DNA of 64,000 bases from Microbacterium sp. K24. Its GTDB lineage: Bacteria; Actinomycetota; Actinomycetes; Actinomycetales; Microbacteriaceae. Made by a program: the position numbers and the translations under genes. The stretch is taken from contig NZ_SSDJ01000146.1 in NCBI RefSeq assembly GCF_004794465.1, positions 28,830-92,829 on the forward strand. The letters run 5' to 3'. The notes beneath the pieces were generated by a model, which did no database searches, was not told where the DNA came from, and worked only from the letters and a program-made list of their open reading frames with translations. Numbering within the stretch: the stretch's first letter is position 1; each line of letters begins with the position of its first letter. Shown here piece by piece: positions 1 to 8,670 of the stretch.

Positions 1-75
1 GCGGGCGAGCCCGGCATCCGTCGGGAAGCTCACCGACAGATCCTCGACTTCCAAGAGGACCTCCCGCCCGCTCAC
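1..75 (-). CDS. Peptide ABC transporter ATP-binding subunit, N-terminal fragment (cut by window edge)
   Basis: Only the first 25 codons are present. They start at a GTG at 75 and read on the minus strand as a typical ABC-ATPase beginning, with the segment LLEVEDLSVSFPTDAG that precedes the Walker A loop. The start overlaps the stop of the DppC-like permease by 3 bp, so it continues the same operon (binding protein, two permeases, ATPase), the usual order for dipeptide/oligopeptide importers. It would power peptide import in the cytoplasm. The Walker and signature motifs lie outside the window, so the assignment rests on the N-terminal pattern and operon position. Confidence 0.75.
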   Translation of the reverse strand, partial: MSGREVLLEVEDLSVSFPTDAGLAR

Positions 76-974
76 AGGTTCTTCCCCTGCGGGTCGAGCG
101 CATCGCGCAGTCCGTCGCCGATGAAGTTCACGCACAGCACCGTCACGAGGATGAACAAGCCGGGGAAGTACAGCAGGTACACCTGCGGGGTGCCGACGTA
201 GCCGGCGGCCTGGCTGAGCATCGAGCCCCAGCTGGTCTGCGGCGGCTGCACGCCGAACCCGAGGAAGCTCAGCGTCGACTCCGCGATGATCGAGGATGCC
301 ACGGCCAGGCTCATCGCCACCACGATCACGCCGGCGAGATTCGGCAGCAGGTGCGAGACGACGATGCGGAGTCCGGATGCTCCGATGCCGCGTGCCGCGT
401 CGATGAAGTCCTTCTCCCGCAGCGACAGCACCTGTGAGCGCACGACGCGGGCGATGTAGGTCCAGCCGAGGGCGGTGAGGGCCAGCACGATCGTGGTGGG
501 CGACGGCCCGAGCCCCTGCAGGATGACGGCCAGAAGGGCGATCGCGGGGACGATGAGGAACAGGTCGGTGATGCGCATGATGAGCTCGCCGATCCAGCCG
601 CCGACGTAGCCCGAGATCGCGCCGAGCGCGGTGCCGACGACGGTCGCGAGCAGGGCGACGGCCAGGCCGATCGCGAGCGAGATCTGGCCGGAGAACAGGA
701 TCTCGCTGAGATAGTCGCGGCCGAGCTCGTCGGTGCCGAGCCAGTGCGCGCCCGAGGGCGGGGTGGGTCCGGTGAGCAGGTCCTGCTGCCCCTGCGGATA
801 CGGCGCGATCCAGCCGGCGCCGAAGCACGCGATCAGCAGGATCACCAGCACGATCAGACTCACGACGCCCAGTCGGTGCCGGAGGAACCCCTTCAGGAGC
901 TGTCTCGTCGGAGCCTTCTGCGGATCCTGCTCGGCGAGCAGCTCCTCGCTCCCCGCGATACCGGCGCCGCTCAT
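72..974 (-). CDS. Peptide ABC transporter permease, DppC/OppC type
   Basis: 300 aa membrane permease of a dipeptide/oligopeptide (PepT-family) ABC importer. It has an N-terminal OppC-like membrane segment near residues 30-55 and several further hydrophobic spans. The conserved cytoplasmic EAA-type loop (about 195-215, with DAARGIGAS followed by HLLPN) contacts the ATPase. The ATG at 974 overlaps the stop of the DppB-like gene in an ATGA junction, so translation is probably coupled. A longer upstream reading in this frame lies inside the dppB gene and is not protein-like. It pairs with the 971-1936 permease. Confidence 0.93.
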   Translation of the reverse strand: MSGAGIAGSEELLAEQDPQKAPTRQLLKGFLRHRLGVVSLIVLVILLIACFGAGWIAPYPQGQQDLLTGPTPPSGAHWLGTDELGRDYLSEILFSGQISLAIGLAVALLATVVGTALGAISGYVGGWIGELIMRITDLFLIVPAIALLAVILQGLGPSPTTIVLALTALGWTYIARVVRSQVLSLREKDFIDAARGIGASGLRIVVSHLLPNLAGVIVVAMSLAVASSIIAESTLSFLGFGVQPPQTSWGSMLSQAAGYVGTPQVYLLYFPGLFILVTVLCVNFIGDGLRDALDPQGKNL

Positions 975-1936
975 GACAGTCTCACTCTCGGGTCGAGCAC
1001 CGCGTAGGCGATGTCGGCGATCAGGTTGCAGATCACGACCGCGACGGCGACCACGATCATCCAGGGCAGCAGCACGAACACGTCGCCCGCGACGAGCGAC
1101 TGCAGGAACAGGCGCCCCATGCCGGGGATCGCGAAGATCTGCTCGGTGACGACCAGGCCGCCGATGAGGATCGCCGCGTCCAGCGCGACGACCGTGACGA
1201 ACGGCGCGAGCGAGTTGCGCACCGCGTGCCGCCAGATCACCTGGCGGCGCGGCACACCCTTCGCACGAGCCGTGCGCACGTAGTCGCTCGACAGCGCGTC
1301 GAGCATCGCGGCGCGGCCGAAGCGGCTCCACGAGGCGACGAGCGCGATCATGAGGGCGGCCACCGGCAGGATCAGATGCCGGATGTAGTCGAGCACGCCG
1401 GTCTGTCCCGGCGAGTTCAGCCCGATGAAGAACAGCGGCGGCTCACTGAGCCCGAACGCCTCCTTCGGCCAGACGGCGAAGGTCTGGATGAGGATGAGGC
1501 CGAACCAGAACGCCGGCATCGCGATGCCGAGGTACGAGGCGCCGGTGAGCAGGTTGTCGCCGAGCGAGTACTGCCGCACGGCCGAGTAGACGCTGATGCC
1601 GCCGGCGATGAGGATCGCGATCAGCAGCCCCCAGAACGCCAGCTGCAGTGTGGGCCACAGCGCCTCGCCGATGAGGGGCAGCACCGGGGTGCCGGTGCGC
1701 GTGCTCGTGCCCCAGTCGCCGACGATCATCGATCGCAGCCAGAGGAAGTACTGCTCGGGGATGGAGCGGTCGAGCCCCAGCCTCTCGACCTCGCGGGCGA
1801 GCGCCGTCGGGTCCTGCGCCAGGCGCAGCTTCGCGAGCGGATCGAACGTCGCCCGCACCGCCCAGAAGAGCACGAAGGAGGCGACGAGGATCACCGGGAT
1901 CGAGTACAGCACCCGTCGTGTGATGAACGTGATCAT
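971..1936 (-). CDS. Peptide ABC transporter permease, DppB/OppB type
   Basis: 321 aa integral membrane permease. It opens with the typical DppB start, an amphipathic stretch (MITFITRRVLYSIPVIL) leading into the first membrane span. A long extracytoplasmic loop with the family pattern LGLDRSIPEQY follows, then five more hydrophobic spans. The EAA loop is near residues 219-245 (DYVRTARAKGV followed by RHAVRNSL). The gene lies 56 bp downstream of the solute-binding protein gene and overlaps the DppC-like gene by 4 bp. It forms the heterodimeric pore of the importer with that protein. Confidence 0.93.
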   Translation of the reverse strand: MITFITRRVLYSIPVILVASFVLFWAVRATFDPLAKLRLAQDPTALAREVERLGLDRSIPEQYFLWLRSMIVGDWGTSTRTGTPVLPLIGEALWPTLQLAFWGLLIAILIAGGISVYSAVRQYSLGDNLLTGASYLGIAMPAFWFGLILIQTFAVWPKEAFGLSEPPLFFIGLNSPGQTGVLDYIRHLILPVAALMIALVASWSRFGRAAMLDALSSDYVRTARAKGVPRRQVIWRHAVRNSLAPFVTVVALDAAILIGGLVVTEQIFAIPGMGRLFLQSLVAGDVFVLLPWMIVVAVAVVICNLIADIAYAVLDPRVRLS

Positions 1937-1992
1937 CTCATCGCCTCCTTCCTGATCGGATCATCGGATGCCGCGGATGCGGCCCCGCGGAC

Positions 1993-3705
1993 TCAGCCCG
2001 CAAGGCCCCACTCGGCGAGGTTCCAGAACGGGCCCTCGATCGGGTTGATCTGCAGCGGGCCGCCGACCTTCTCGCTCCACAGCAGTACGTTCGGCACGGC
2101 ATCGAGCGGCAGGGACGGCACGTTCTCCGCGATCAGCGCGTCGCCCTCGTGCGAGGCGGCGATACGAGCATCCGTGTCGATCTCGCTGTCGACCTGGGTG
2201 AGCAGGTCGTCGAGCCCCGGGATGTCGGCGCGGTAGAAGTTGATGCCGGAGAAACCGTTCGCCTCGCTCGGGATGTTGGTCGACGCGAACGTCGCGCTGA
2301 GCGTGGGATCCGGGAACGTGTCGACGAGGGCCCAGATGCCGGCCTGGAAGTCGCCCTCCGGCGCGATCGTGCCGAACAGGTCGGCCGGGGTCACCTGGTC
2401 GATGGTCATCTCGAAGCCGGCATCCGCCAGCTGCGACTGCAGCACCTGCACGGTGAGGTCGCGGCGCTTGTTGCCGGCGAGCGTCTTGATCGAGAAGGTC
2501 GCCGTCTCGCCGCCCTTCGCCCAGACGCCGTCGCCGTTCTTCTTCCAGCCGTCGCCCTCCATGAGCTCGTCGACCTTGCCGAGATCGAGCGTGTACTGCG
2601 AGAAGTCGTCCGACGCGAACGGCGCGACCATGGGCGAGTTGAAGCTCTGCTGTGCCTTGTCGACGCCGAGGCTGCCGAAGAGACGCTTCACGATGGCGTC
2701 GCGGTCGATCGAGTAGGCGAGCGCCTGGCGAACCGCGACGGAGTCGAAGGGAGCGACGGAGTTGTTCAGCCAGATCGCCTCGAGGTTGCCGCTGCGGGCG
2801 TCGACCTGCGATTTAATGCCGGGGAGGCCGGCGTCGATCTGGGTGAGCGCGTCGAGCTGGGGAGTCGGCGCGAGCACGCTGACCTGTCCGCTCTTGAGCG
2901 CCTGGAACGCGGCCGTGGTGTCGGGCAGGAACAGGAAGGTCACCTTGTCGAGGTGCGGCTTCTCGCCCCAGTAGTTCTCGTTCGGCACGAGCGTGACCGA
3001 CGTGCCGCGGGTCCACTTCTCGATCTTCCACGGACCGCCGCTGAAGTCGTAGCCGTCGGCCATCATCGCGCTGCGATCCTGACCCTCGAGGATGTGCGCG
3101 GGCATGATGCCATACACGCTGAACAGCGTGCGCCATCCGGCGTAGGCGGAGTCGAGGGTGACGACGGCCTTCTTCGGGTCGCTGACGTCGACGGCCGTGA
3201 TCCGGTCGTACCCGGTCTTGTCGAAGATGTCGTCGCCGTCACGGATCTGGAGGGCGGTGTACGCGAAGTCGGCCGAGGTGATGGGCTCGCCGTCGGACCA
3301 CACGGCATCCGGATTGATGTCGTAGGTGACCGTCTGGGTGCCGTCGTCGGCGACCTCGGTGGCCGGCTCCCCCGTGACGAGGTCGGACGGCACCGGCACC
3401 CACTCGTCGTCGACGAGGCGGGTCTCGAACACGGCCGGCATGGTCGGGATCTGCATGACGTAGGTGCCCCAGATCGAGCCGCCGCAGGTGGCGATCCAGT
3501 CGGCGCAGTCCGGCTCCTGCTCGGCGCCGATGACGAGCTCGCCGCCGTCGACGACGGCGACCTCCTCGTTCGTCTCGGCCGGGGTGGGCGTCGAGGTGCA
3601 GGCAGCGAGCGAGCCGATGAGTGCGGCGGCGGTCAGAGCCGCGAGGATGCCGCGCCGGGAGAGACGGGAAGAGGGTACAGCGGTGCGAAGCAATGATTTC
3701 GACAT
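1993..3705 (-). CDS. Peptide ABC transporter substrate-binding lipoprotein (SBP family 5)
   Basis: 570 aa extracytoplasmic binding protein, first gene of the importer operon. The N-terminus has a basic region (SRLSRRG), a hydrophobic core and a lipobox ending LAAC near residue 35, so it should be lipid-anchored. The mature part is of the DppA/OppA size and shows family-5 features such as WSDGEPITSADFAYT and the segment ALAYSIDRDAIVKRLFG. It delivers peptides or similar compounds to the permeases. A candidate promoter and a regulatory motif shared with the neighbouring peptidase genes lie just upstream, implying joint control by the TetR protein at 5839. The exact ligand cannot be read from sequence. 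Confidence 0.92.
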   Translation of the reverse strand: MSKSLLRTAVPSSRLSRRGILAALTAAALIGSLAACTSTPTPAETNEEVAVVDGGELVIGAEQEPDCADWIATCGGSIWGTYVMQIPTMPAVFETRLVDDEWVPVPSDLVTGEPATEVADDGTQTVTYDINPDAVWSDGEPITSADFAYTALQIRDGDDIFDKTGYDRITAVDVSDPKKAVVTLDSAYAGWRTLFSVYGIMPAHILEGQDRSAMMADGYDFSGGPWKIEKWTRGTSVTLVPNENYWGEKPHLDKVTFLFLPDTTAAFQALKSGQVSVLAPTPQLDALTQIDAGLPGIKSQVDARSGNLEAIWLNNSVAPFDSVAVRQALAYSIDRDAIVKRLFGSLGVDKAQQSFNSPMVAPFASDDFSQYTLDLGKVDELMEGDGWKKNGDGVWAKGGETATFSIKTLAGNKRRDLTVQVLQSQLADAGFEMTIDQVTPADLFGTIAPEGDFQAGIWALVDTFPDPTLSATFASTNIPSEANGFSGINFYRADIPGLDDLLTQVDSEIDTDARIAASHEGDALIAENVPSLPLDAVPNVLLWSEKVGGPLQINPIEGPFWNLAEWGLAG

Positions 3706-3773
3706 GGACGGATCTCCAGTGAGCGTGCGACGAAGGAACAGTGCAGAAGTGCTGTGGTGCGGGTGGTGGTCTG

Positions 3774-3815
3774 ACTCTAGAACCGACCGGAAAAGATAGC
3801 AAGCCTTTTAGTCAA
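3774..3815 (-). promoter_or_regulatory. Promoter and candidate TetR operator for the peptide-importer operon
   Basis: On the minus strand a -35-like TTGCTA (3802-3797) and a -10-like TAGAGT (3779-3774) are 17 bp apart, about 70 bp before the binding-protein start at 3705. Overlapping the -35 is the motif TTGACTAAAAGGCTTGCTAT (3815-3796), which aligns with motifs at 5702 and 8671 before two nearby hydrolase genes. The motif also overlaps the stop codon of the S9 peptidase gene at 3812. Promoter strength and regulator binding are inferred. Confidence 0.5.
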
Positions 3816-5671
3816 TGTTCCTGACTAGGCGTGAGGCCGGTGTTGTCCCAGCGCTCTCCGGCGAGCGTTCGGCGCGTCATCTCGTGCATGCGGCGCTGGC
3901 TGATCGCCGCCCCCTCGAGGCCCGTGGGCTCATGCCCGCCCTCGAAGATGTCGAGCACGACGTCGCCTCCGCGGGCGCGCAGACGGTCGACGTAGCCCTG
4001 CACGCCGACGACGGGTGTGCGGGTGTCGATCGACCCCTGATTGATCCAGACGGATGCCGTGACGTCGTCGAGGTACGTGATCGCCGAGAAGCGGGAGACG
4101 AGTTCGGGCGGCACCCACGAGCTCCACACCGTGCGCACGGCCGGGTTCATGGCCTCGATGGTCACCGACCAGTCGGCGACCGCGACGTGTGCGAGTCCGC
4201 CGGCGAAGAGTTCCGGGAGCCGGCCGACGCTGAGCAGCGTCATGTGCCCGCCGTACGAGGCGCCGGTGATGAACGTGGATGCCGGGTCGGCCAGCCCCTG
4301 CCCCCGCAGCCAGTCGATCGCCGCGGCGACGTCTTCGATCTCGCGGTCGCCGCCCACGTTCCAGAAGCCCTCCCGGAACGCGCGCCCGAAGGTCACGGAG
4401 CCCCGATAGTTGAGCGACGCGAACGCGTAGCCGGCCTCGAGCCAGGCCTGGGCGGAGGGGTCGTAGCGATCGACCGTCACGAGCATCGGCCCGCCGTGGA
4501 TCTCGAGGACCGTGCCGAGCGGCTCGCGACCGGCGGGGCGCGCCGACCACAGCTGCACGGGCGTGCCGTCGACGCTCGTGACGAGCGTCGAGGTCAGCGG
4601 CACACCGGGCGGCACGGCTGCCGGGTCGATCAGGGTCGTCTCGGTGCCGTCGGCGACGACCTCCGTGACGTGCAGCGGGACCGCCCAGCTCGAACGCATC
4701 GCCCGGACGGCACCGCTCGGCGCGTAGTACGAGGTCCAGTAGTACGGATGCAGGTTCGCGACGTCGGGTTCGGCGAAGCTGCCGCCCTCGAGCACCGTGC
4801 GCACCGCGGCATCCGCCTCGTCGAGTTCGATGAGCCGGTGGATGCCGCCGTCGACGTGCAGTGCGAGGATGCGGCCGCTCGGGGCGTGCCAGTCGAGGGC
4901 GAGCACCTCTCCGGCGAGCTCCGGCAGGTCGAAGTCACGTCGCTCGCCGGTGCGCGGATGCCAGATCGCCGGACGCGAGAAGCCGCTCCGCTCGGTGTTG
5001 AGGAGCAGGCGGTCGTCGCCGGCGACGGAGGAGAAGCGCACCCCGCGGACGGGCCCGTCCGGCAGGTCGTCGAGCGTCGCGACGGTCGTGCCCGACGCGG
5101 CATCCACCACCGTCAGCAGCGGACGACGGATGCCGGGATTGTGAGCCGTCGTGTCGATCGACACGAGCGAGGCATCGGAGGAAGGAAGGCCGAACCAGGC
5201 CTCCACGGGGTTCGAGTAGACGACTCGCGGCTCACTCCAGGGGGCGGCGGGGATGGAGAGGACGTGGAAGCCCTCCTCGTCCACGACCGTCGCGATGAGG
5301 GCCGAGCCGTCGAACGACATCGCGAGTCCGCGCAGGACGTAGGGCTCGCGTCCCGGGGTGAGCGCGACGCGCTCCGAGCCGTCTGGGGTGATCGCGACGA
5401 GGGCGCCGACCTCGGACCCGCCGCCGTCGTCGAGGTCGACGATCCACCGGCCGTCCGGGGTGACGATCGCCCCCATGCTGACGTCGAACGGCAGCAGCTC
5501 GCCCGGGGCATCCGGGGCGCGCCAGAGGCGTCCGCGCGCGCCCTCGGGGTGGTTCTCGATCACAAGGGCGAGGTCGGACGCACCCGCCGCGGGGCGCACC
5601 GTCATGAGGTACGGAACGGCGAAGCGCTCGTCCAGGGCCTTCGTCGTCGAGTCTTCCGGGGTGTGCAGCAT
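3812..5671 (-). CDS. S9 family peptidase (prolyl oligopeptidase/acylaminoacyl-peptidase type)
   Basis: 619 aa, with an N-terminal beta-propeller-like region (about 1-380) and a C-terminal alpha/beta-hydrolase domain. The catalytic triad is visible: Ser472 in GASYGG, Asp549 in GSIDTRTP and His580 in EGGHEP. The oxyanion-region motif EIHGGP and the segment ASLNYRGS are also typical. No signal peptide is seen, so it probably cleaves imported short peptides in the cytoplasm. The ATG at 5671 has a GAGGAG ribosome-binding site; longer upstream readings in this frame are not protein-like. It sits between the peptide importer and the TetR gene and shares their control motif. Confidence 0.93.
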   Translation of the reverse strand: MLHTPEDSTTKALDERFAVPYLMTVRPAAGASDLALVIENHPEGARGRLWRAPDAPGELLPFDVSMGAIVTPDGRWIVDLDDGGGSEVGALVAITPDGSERVALTPGREPYVLRGLAMSFDGSALIATVVDEEGFHVLSIPAAPWSEPRVVYSNPVEAWFGLPSSDASLVSIDTTAHNPGIRRPLLTVVDAASGTTVATLDDLPDGPVRGVRFSSVAGDDRLLLNTERSGFSRPAIWHPRTGERRDFDLPELAGEVLALDWHAPSGRILALHVDGGIHRLIELDEADAAVRTVLEGGSFAEPDVANLHPYYWTSYYAPSGAVRAMRSSWAVPLHVTEVVADGTETTLIDPAAVPPGVPLTSTLVTSVDGTPVQLWSARPAGREPLGTVLEIHGGPMLVTVDRYDPSAQAWLEAGYAFASLNYRGSVTFGRAFREGFWNVGGDREIEDVAAAIDWLRGQGLADPASTFITGASYGGHMTLLSVGRLPELFAGGLAHVAVADWSVTIEAMNPAVRTVWSSWVPPELVSRFSAITYLDDVTASVWINQGSIDTRTPVVGVQGYVDRLRARGGDVVLDIFEGGHEPTGLEGAAISQRRMHEMTRRTLAGERWDNTGLTPSQEH

Positions 5672-5701
5672 CCTTGCTTCTCCTCGTCGTCGCCAGTGTC
5701 G

Positions 5702-5721
5702 TTGACTATAGCATTGGCTAA
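5702..5721. promoter_or_regulatory. Shared operator with extended -10 between the S9 peptidase and tetR genes
   Basis: The plus strand reads TTGACTATAGCATTGGCTAA. Read as purine/pyrimidine and A/T classes it is a perfect 20-bp palindrome, as expected for a TetR dimer site. On the minus strand it contains an extended -10 (TGC followed by TATAGT, 5710-5705), about 35 bp before the S9 peptidase start. The same extended -10 and flanks recur at 8671-8690. Binding by the adjacent TetR protein is inferred from position. Confidence 0.6.
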
Positions 5722-5838
5722 GCGATGAAGACCAGGGTTCGCGGCATTGTCGATGAGCATGACAGGAGCCGTGACGACGGTGAGGTACCGTGAGTCTGCG
5801 TGACCGACGCACGGCACGACAGCAGACGGAGGAACTCG

Positions 5839-6555
5839 ATGGCGACTCGGAAGGCCGCAGGTCAGGCGAAGGCGCCGACCCGTACGACCGGCACCCCCGC
5901 ACGCCCCCGCCGCGCGCGCGACTCGCTCAGCCGCGACATCATCGTCGCCGCCGCCGATCGCGTCGTCGAGCGCGAGGGCCTCGACCGTCTGACGTTCCAG
6001 GCGATCGGCGAAGAGCTCGGTGCGCACCCCACCTCGATCTATCGGCACTTCCGCGACAAGGACGAGCTTCTGCTCGCCCTCATCGACACGCTCCGCGCCC
6101 GCTCCTACAGCGGCGGCATGGTCGCGACCGACGACTGGATGGCCGACCTGCGCACCCAGGCGCACCTCATCCACGACCACTACATGCGCTACCCGGAGTT
6201 CGCGCTGCAGATGGCCCTGCGCCGCCCCACCGACTTCTCGTCGATGGAGTTCTCGATCGGCGCCCTGCGCCGCGGCGGGTACGACCAGGAGCAGGCGGCC
6301 CTGTACGCCCGAGCGCTCGGGCAGCTGATCCGCTCGGCATCCAGCATCCAGGCCGCACTCACCGCGATGCCCGCCGACGTGCAGGACGCCGACGAGCTCA
6401 CGTGGCAGATGGACTACCGGCGCCTCGACCCCGCCGAGTTTCCGAACATCGCCTGGGCGGGCGACAGCCTTCCCGGGGTGCGCGACCCTCGCGCCTGGGA
6501 GTCGGCGCTCGACCTGCTGCTGGAGAGCATCGAGCGGCACGCGCCCGGCGCCTGA
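5839..6555 (+). CDS. TetR family transcriptional regulator
   Basis: 238 aa. A basic N-terminal tail is followed by a TetR helix-turn-helix domain at about 27-85 with the pattern LTFQAIGEELGAHPTSIYRH. The remainder is a helical ligand-binding domain. ATG 5839 is preferred because it has a strong ribosome-binding site (ACGGAGGA, 5826-5833); an in-frame GTG at 5800 lacks one. It is transcribed divergently from the S9 peptidase gene and lies in the middle of the peptide-scavenging genes. A 20-bp motif recurring before three of those genes is its likely operator. The ligand is unknown. Confidence 0.9.
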   Translation: MATRKAAGQAKAPTRTTGTPARPRRARDSLSRDIIVAAADRVVEREGLDRLTFQAIGEELGAHPTSIYRHFRDKDELLLALIDTLRARSYSGGMVATDDWMADLRTQAHLIHDHYMRYPEFALQMALRRPTDFSSMEFSIGALRRGGYDQEQAALYARALGQLIRSASSIQAALTAMPADVQDADELTWQMDYRRLDPAEFPNIAWAGDSLPGVRDPRAWESALDLLLESIERHAPGA

Positions 6556-6589
6556 CTCATCCGGCCGCGAGGTTCATCGCGTCGGCGCT

Positions 6590-6658
6590 TCGGAGGAGAT
6601 CGGCGCTTCGGAGGATCATCCGCCCCGATATCGACCTCCCGAACGCAGATATCCTCCG
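6590..6658. repeat. Long imperfect palindrome at a convergent junction (tetR / M20 peptidase)
   Basis: Between the convergent tetR and M20 genes the left arm starting CGGAGGAGATCGGCG (6591 on) pairs with the right arm ending at 6659, whose reverse complement begins CGGAGGATATCTGCG. About 20 of 29 positions match. The left side also holds a direct repeat, TCGGCGCTTCGGAGGA, at 6582-6597 and 6600-6615. No T-run follows. It may act as a bidirectional terminator or RNA-end stabiliser and belongs to the intergenic palindrome series in this window. Confidence 0.6.
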
Positions 6659-6661
6659 CAA

Positions 6662-7759
6662 TCAGGCCGATCCGGCCGTGAGCTCGTCGAGCATGCCGGT
6701 GAGCAGCTCGATCCGCTCCATCATCGAGTCCATCGACACCCACTCGTGGTCGGCGTGCGCCCCGGCACCGCGCGGGCCCAGTCCGTCGAGCGTGCGGGCT
6801 CCGACGGCGGCGGTGAAGTTGCCGTCGGATGCTCCGCCCGCAGAGACCGCCTCGATCTCCGGATGCCGAAGGCGCGCGGCCACGCGACGCGCGCAGTCGA
6901 GCAGCTCGGCCGAGACGCTCTCCTCCATCGGCGGGCGGTTGATGCCGCCGGTGACGTCGACGGTCACCCCGTCGGTGTGCGCGCCGAGGCGCTGCATCGC
7001 GGCATCCACGCGTTCGAGTTCGCCGAGCGTCCACGCGCGCACGTCGACGCGCACCTCCGCGTGCTCGGGGATGACGTTGGTCACGGTCCCCGCCTGAGCG
7101 ACCGTCGGACTCACCGTCGTACCCGCGTCGTCGTCCGCGAGTTCGGGCAGCGCGAGCACGTGATGGGCGAGCTCGGCCAGAGCACTCCGGCCCTTCCATG
7201 GTTCGAGCCCGGCGTGCGCAGCCCGTCCGGTGAAGGCGATGCGGTAGATGCTGCCGCCGCGACGGGCGATCTTGAGGGCGCCGTCGAGGCTCGGCTCGAG
7301 CACCAGCACGGCGCCGGCGCGCCGCGCCTCTCGCTCGATGAGCGCGCGCGACGTCAGGGAGCCGATCTCCTCGTCGCTCGTCAGCAGCACCGCGACCGCA
7401 CCCGGCCGGGCGATCCGCGCGAGGGCCGCAGCCATGATCACGATGCCGGCCTTCATGTCGAAGACACCGGGGCCCGTCGCGCGGTCGCCGTCGATGCGGA
7501 ACGGGCGGTCGACGATCGTGCCCTTCGGGAAGACCGTGTCGAGGTGGCCGATCAGCAGCACCGCGGGGGCCTCGCCGCCTGACCAGCGCAGGTGCTCGAC
7601 GCCGTCGACGGTCTCGATGATCCCCGCCTCGCCGACGACCGGGTCGAGCCACGAGCGCACGAGCTCCTGCGCAGCCCGAAGACCCGCGACATCACCCGTG
7701 GGCGTCTCGAGGGAGACCAGTTCGGCGAGGCGCTGGGCGGCCTCCTCCCGCGGGGTCAC
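6662..7759 (-). CDS. M20 family metallopeptidase (glutamate carboxypeptidase-like)
   Basis: 365 aa zinc-dependent exopeptidase or amidohydrolase. Metal and catalytic motifs are in order: His72 and Asp74 in IGHLDTVFPKG, the aspartate of GVFDMKAG near 105, the glutamates of DEEIGS near 135, and a dimerisation domain in the middle. The C-terminal motif SAGGASDGNF resembles the carboxypeptidase G2 group. It would release amino acids from peptides or N-acyl amino acids in the cytoplasm. The GTG at 7759 overlaps the stop of the upstream hydrolase gene (GTGA junction); upstream reading in this frame is not protein-like. It forms a two-gene operon with the alpha/beta hydrolase. Confidence 0.92.
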   Translation of the reverse strand: MTPREEAAQRLAELVSLETPTGDVAGLRAAQELVRSWLDPVVGEAGIIETVDGVEHLRWSGGEAPAVLLIGHLDTVFPKGTIVDRPFRIDGDRATGPGVFDMKAGIVIMAAALARIARPGAVAVLLTSDEEIGSLTSRALIEREARRAGAVLVLEPSLDGALKIARRGGSIYRIAFTGRAAHAGLEPWKGRSALAELAHHVLALPELADDDAGTTVSPTVAQAGTVTNVIPEHAEVRVDVRAWTLGELERVDAAMQRLGAHTDGVTVDVTGGINRPPMEESVSAELLDCARRVAARLRHPEIEAVSAGGASDGNFTAAVGARTLDGLGPRGAGAHADHEWVSMDSMMERIELLTGMLDELTAGSA

Positions 7760-8634
7760 GCGCGCACCTCCGCGGCGGCGAGGAACGCACGCAGCGCGGC
7801 CGCGGTGGCATCCGGCGCTTCTTCGGCCAGATAGTGGTCGGCTTCGATCGACGCACCGGCGACCCCGGGAGCGTACGTCTCCCAGGTCGCGAGCACGTCG
7901 AAGTGGCGACCGACATAACTGTGAGCGCCCCACAGGGCGAGGGTCGGGCAGGCGACCGTGCCTCCGGCCGCCCGGTCCTCCCGATCGTGCTCGAGGTCGA
8001 CCGTCGCTGCAGCGCGGTAGTCGGCCCCGGAGGCGAACACGGTGTCGAGGTCGAAGCAGCGGAGGTACTCGTCATAGGCGTCGGGCAGCCGGTCTCCGTC
8101 GTGCCGTCGGCCGGTGAAGCGGCTGCGCAGCCAGGTCTCACGGTCGGCGCCGATCAGCGCCTCCGGCATCCCGTCGTCTCGCGCGAGGAAGAACCAGTGG
8201 AAGTACGCCGTCGCCATGGCCCGGTCGACGTTCTCGAACATGTGCAGGGTCGGCACGATGTCGAGAACGGCCAGTGCGGTGACGGCATCCGGATGGTCCA
8301 GCGCCATGCGGTGCGCGACGCGGCCTCCGCGATCGTGCCCGACGACGGCGAAGCGCGTATGGCCGAGTTCGCGCATGAGGGCCACCTGGTCGCGGGCCAT
8401 CTCGCGCTTGGCGTAGTGCGGGCCCCGCGGCTTCGCGGAGTCGCCGTACCCGCGCAGGTCGGCGGCCACGACGGTGTGATCGACCGCCAGCGCCGCGGCG
8501 ACGTCGTTCCACATGGCCTTGGTCTCGGGGTAGCCGTGCAGCAGCAGCACGGGACTTCCCGATCCGCGCACCTCGGCCGAGATCTCGACGCCGTCGCAGT
8601 CCACGGAGACCGGCGTGCGGGGTGTGGTCATCAT
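7756..8634 (-). CDS. Alpha/beta hydrolase, haloacetate-dehalogenase/epoxide-hydrolase type
   Basis: 292 aa alpha/beta hydrolase whose nucleophile is Asp101 in GHDRGG rather than serine. This marks the haloacetate dehalogenase and epoxide hydrolase group. The flanking pattern GHDRGGRVAHRMALDHP, a His-Trp pair near 146 (YFHWFF) and the terminal His267 in ADHYLAEE match fluoroacetate dehalogenase-type active sites from memory of that family. HGYPETK near 34 is the oxyanion-side motif. The gene is first in an operon with the M20 peptidase and has the shared promoter/operator motif. The actual substrate in this peptide-related setting is uncertain, and dehalogenation is only one possibility. Confidence 0.87.
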   Translation of the reverse strand: MMTTPRTPVSVDCDGVEISAEVRGSGSPVLLLHGYPETKAMWNDVAAALAVDHTVVAADLRGYGDSAKPRGPHYAKREMARDQVALMRELGHTRFAVVGHDRGGRVAHRMALDHPDAVTALAVLDIVPTLHMFENVDRAMATAYFHWFFLARDDGMPEALIGADRETWLRSRFTGRRHDGDRLPDAYDEYLRCFDLDTVFASGADYRAAATVDLEHDREDRAAGGTVACPTLALWGAHSYVGRHFDVLATWETYAPGVAGASIEADHYLAEEAPDATAAALRAFLAAAEVRA

Positions 8635-8670
8635 CGTCCAACTCTCGATCCAGTCAGCAAGTCAATCACG

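Noticed and set aside
975..1331. Extended N-terminus of the DppC-like gene beyond 974
   Set aside because: It lies entirely in the DppB-like gene and is Arg/Pro-rich noise; the ATGA overlap at 971-974 gives a standard start.
1226..2236. Long plus-strand open frame opposite the permease and binding-protein genes
   Set aside because: Composition is Arg/Glu/Asp-rich, as expected for the antisense of GC-rich coding DNA, and no domain is recognisable.
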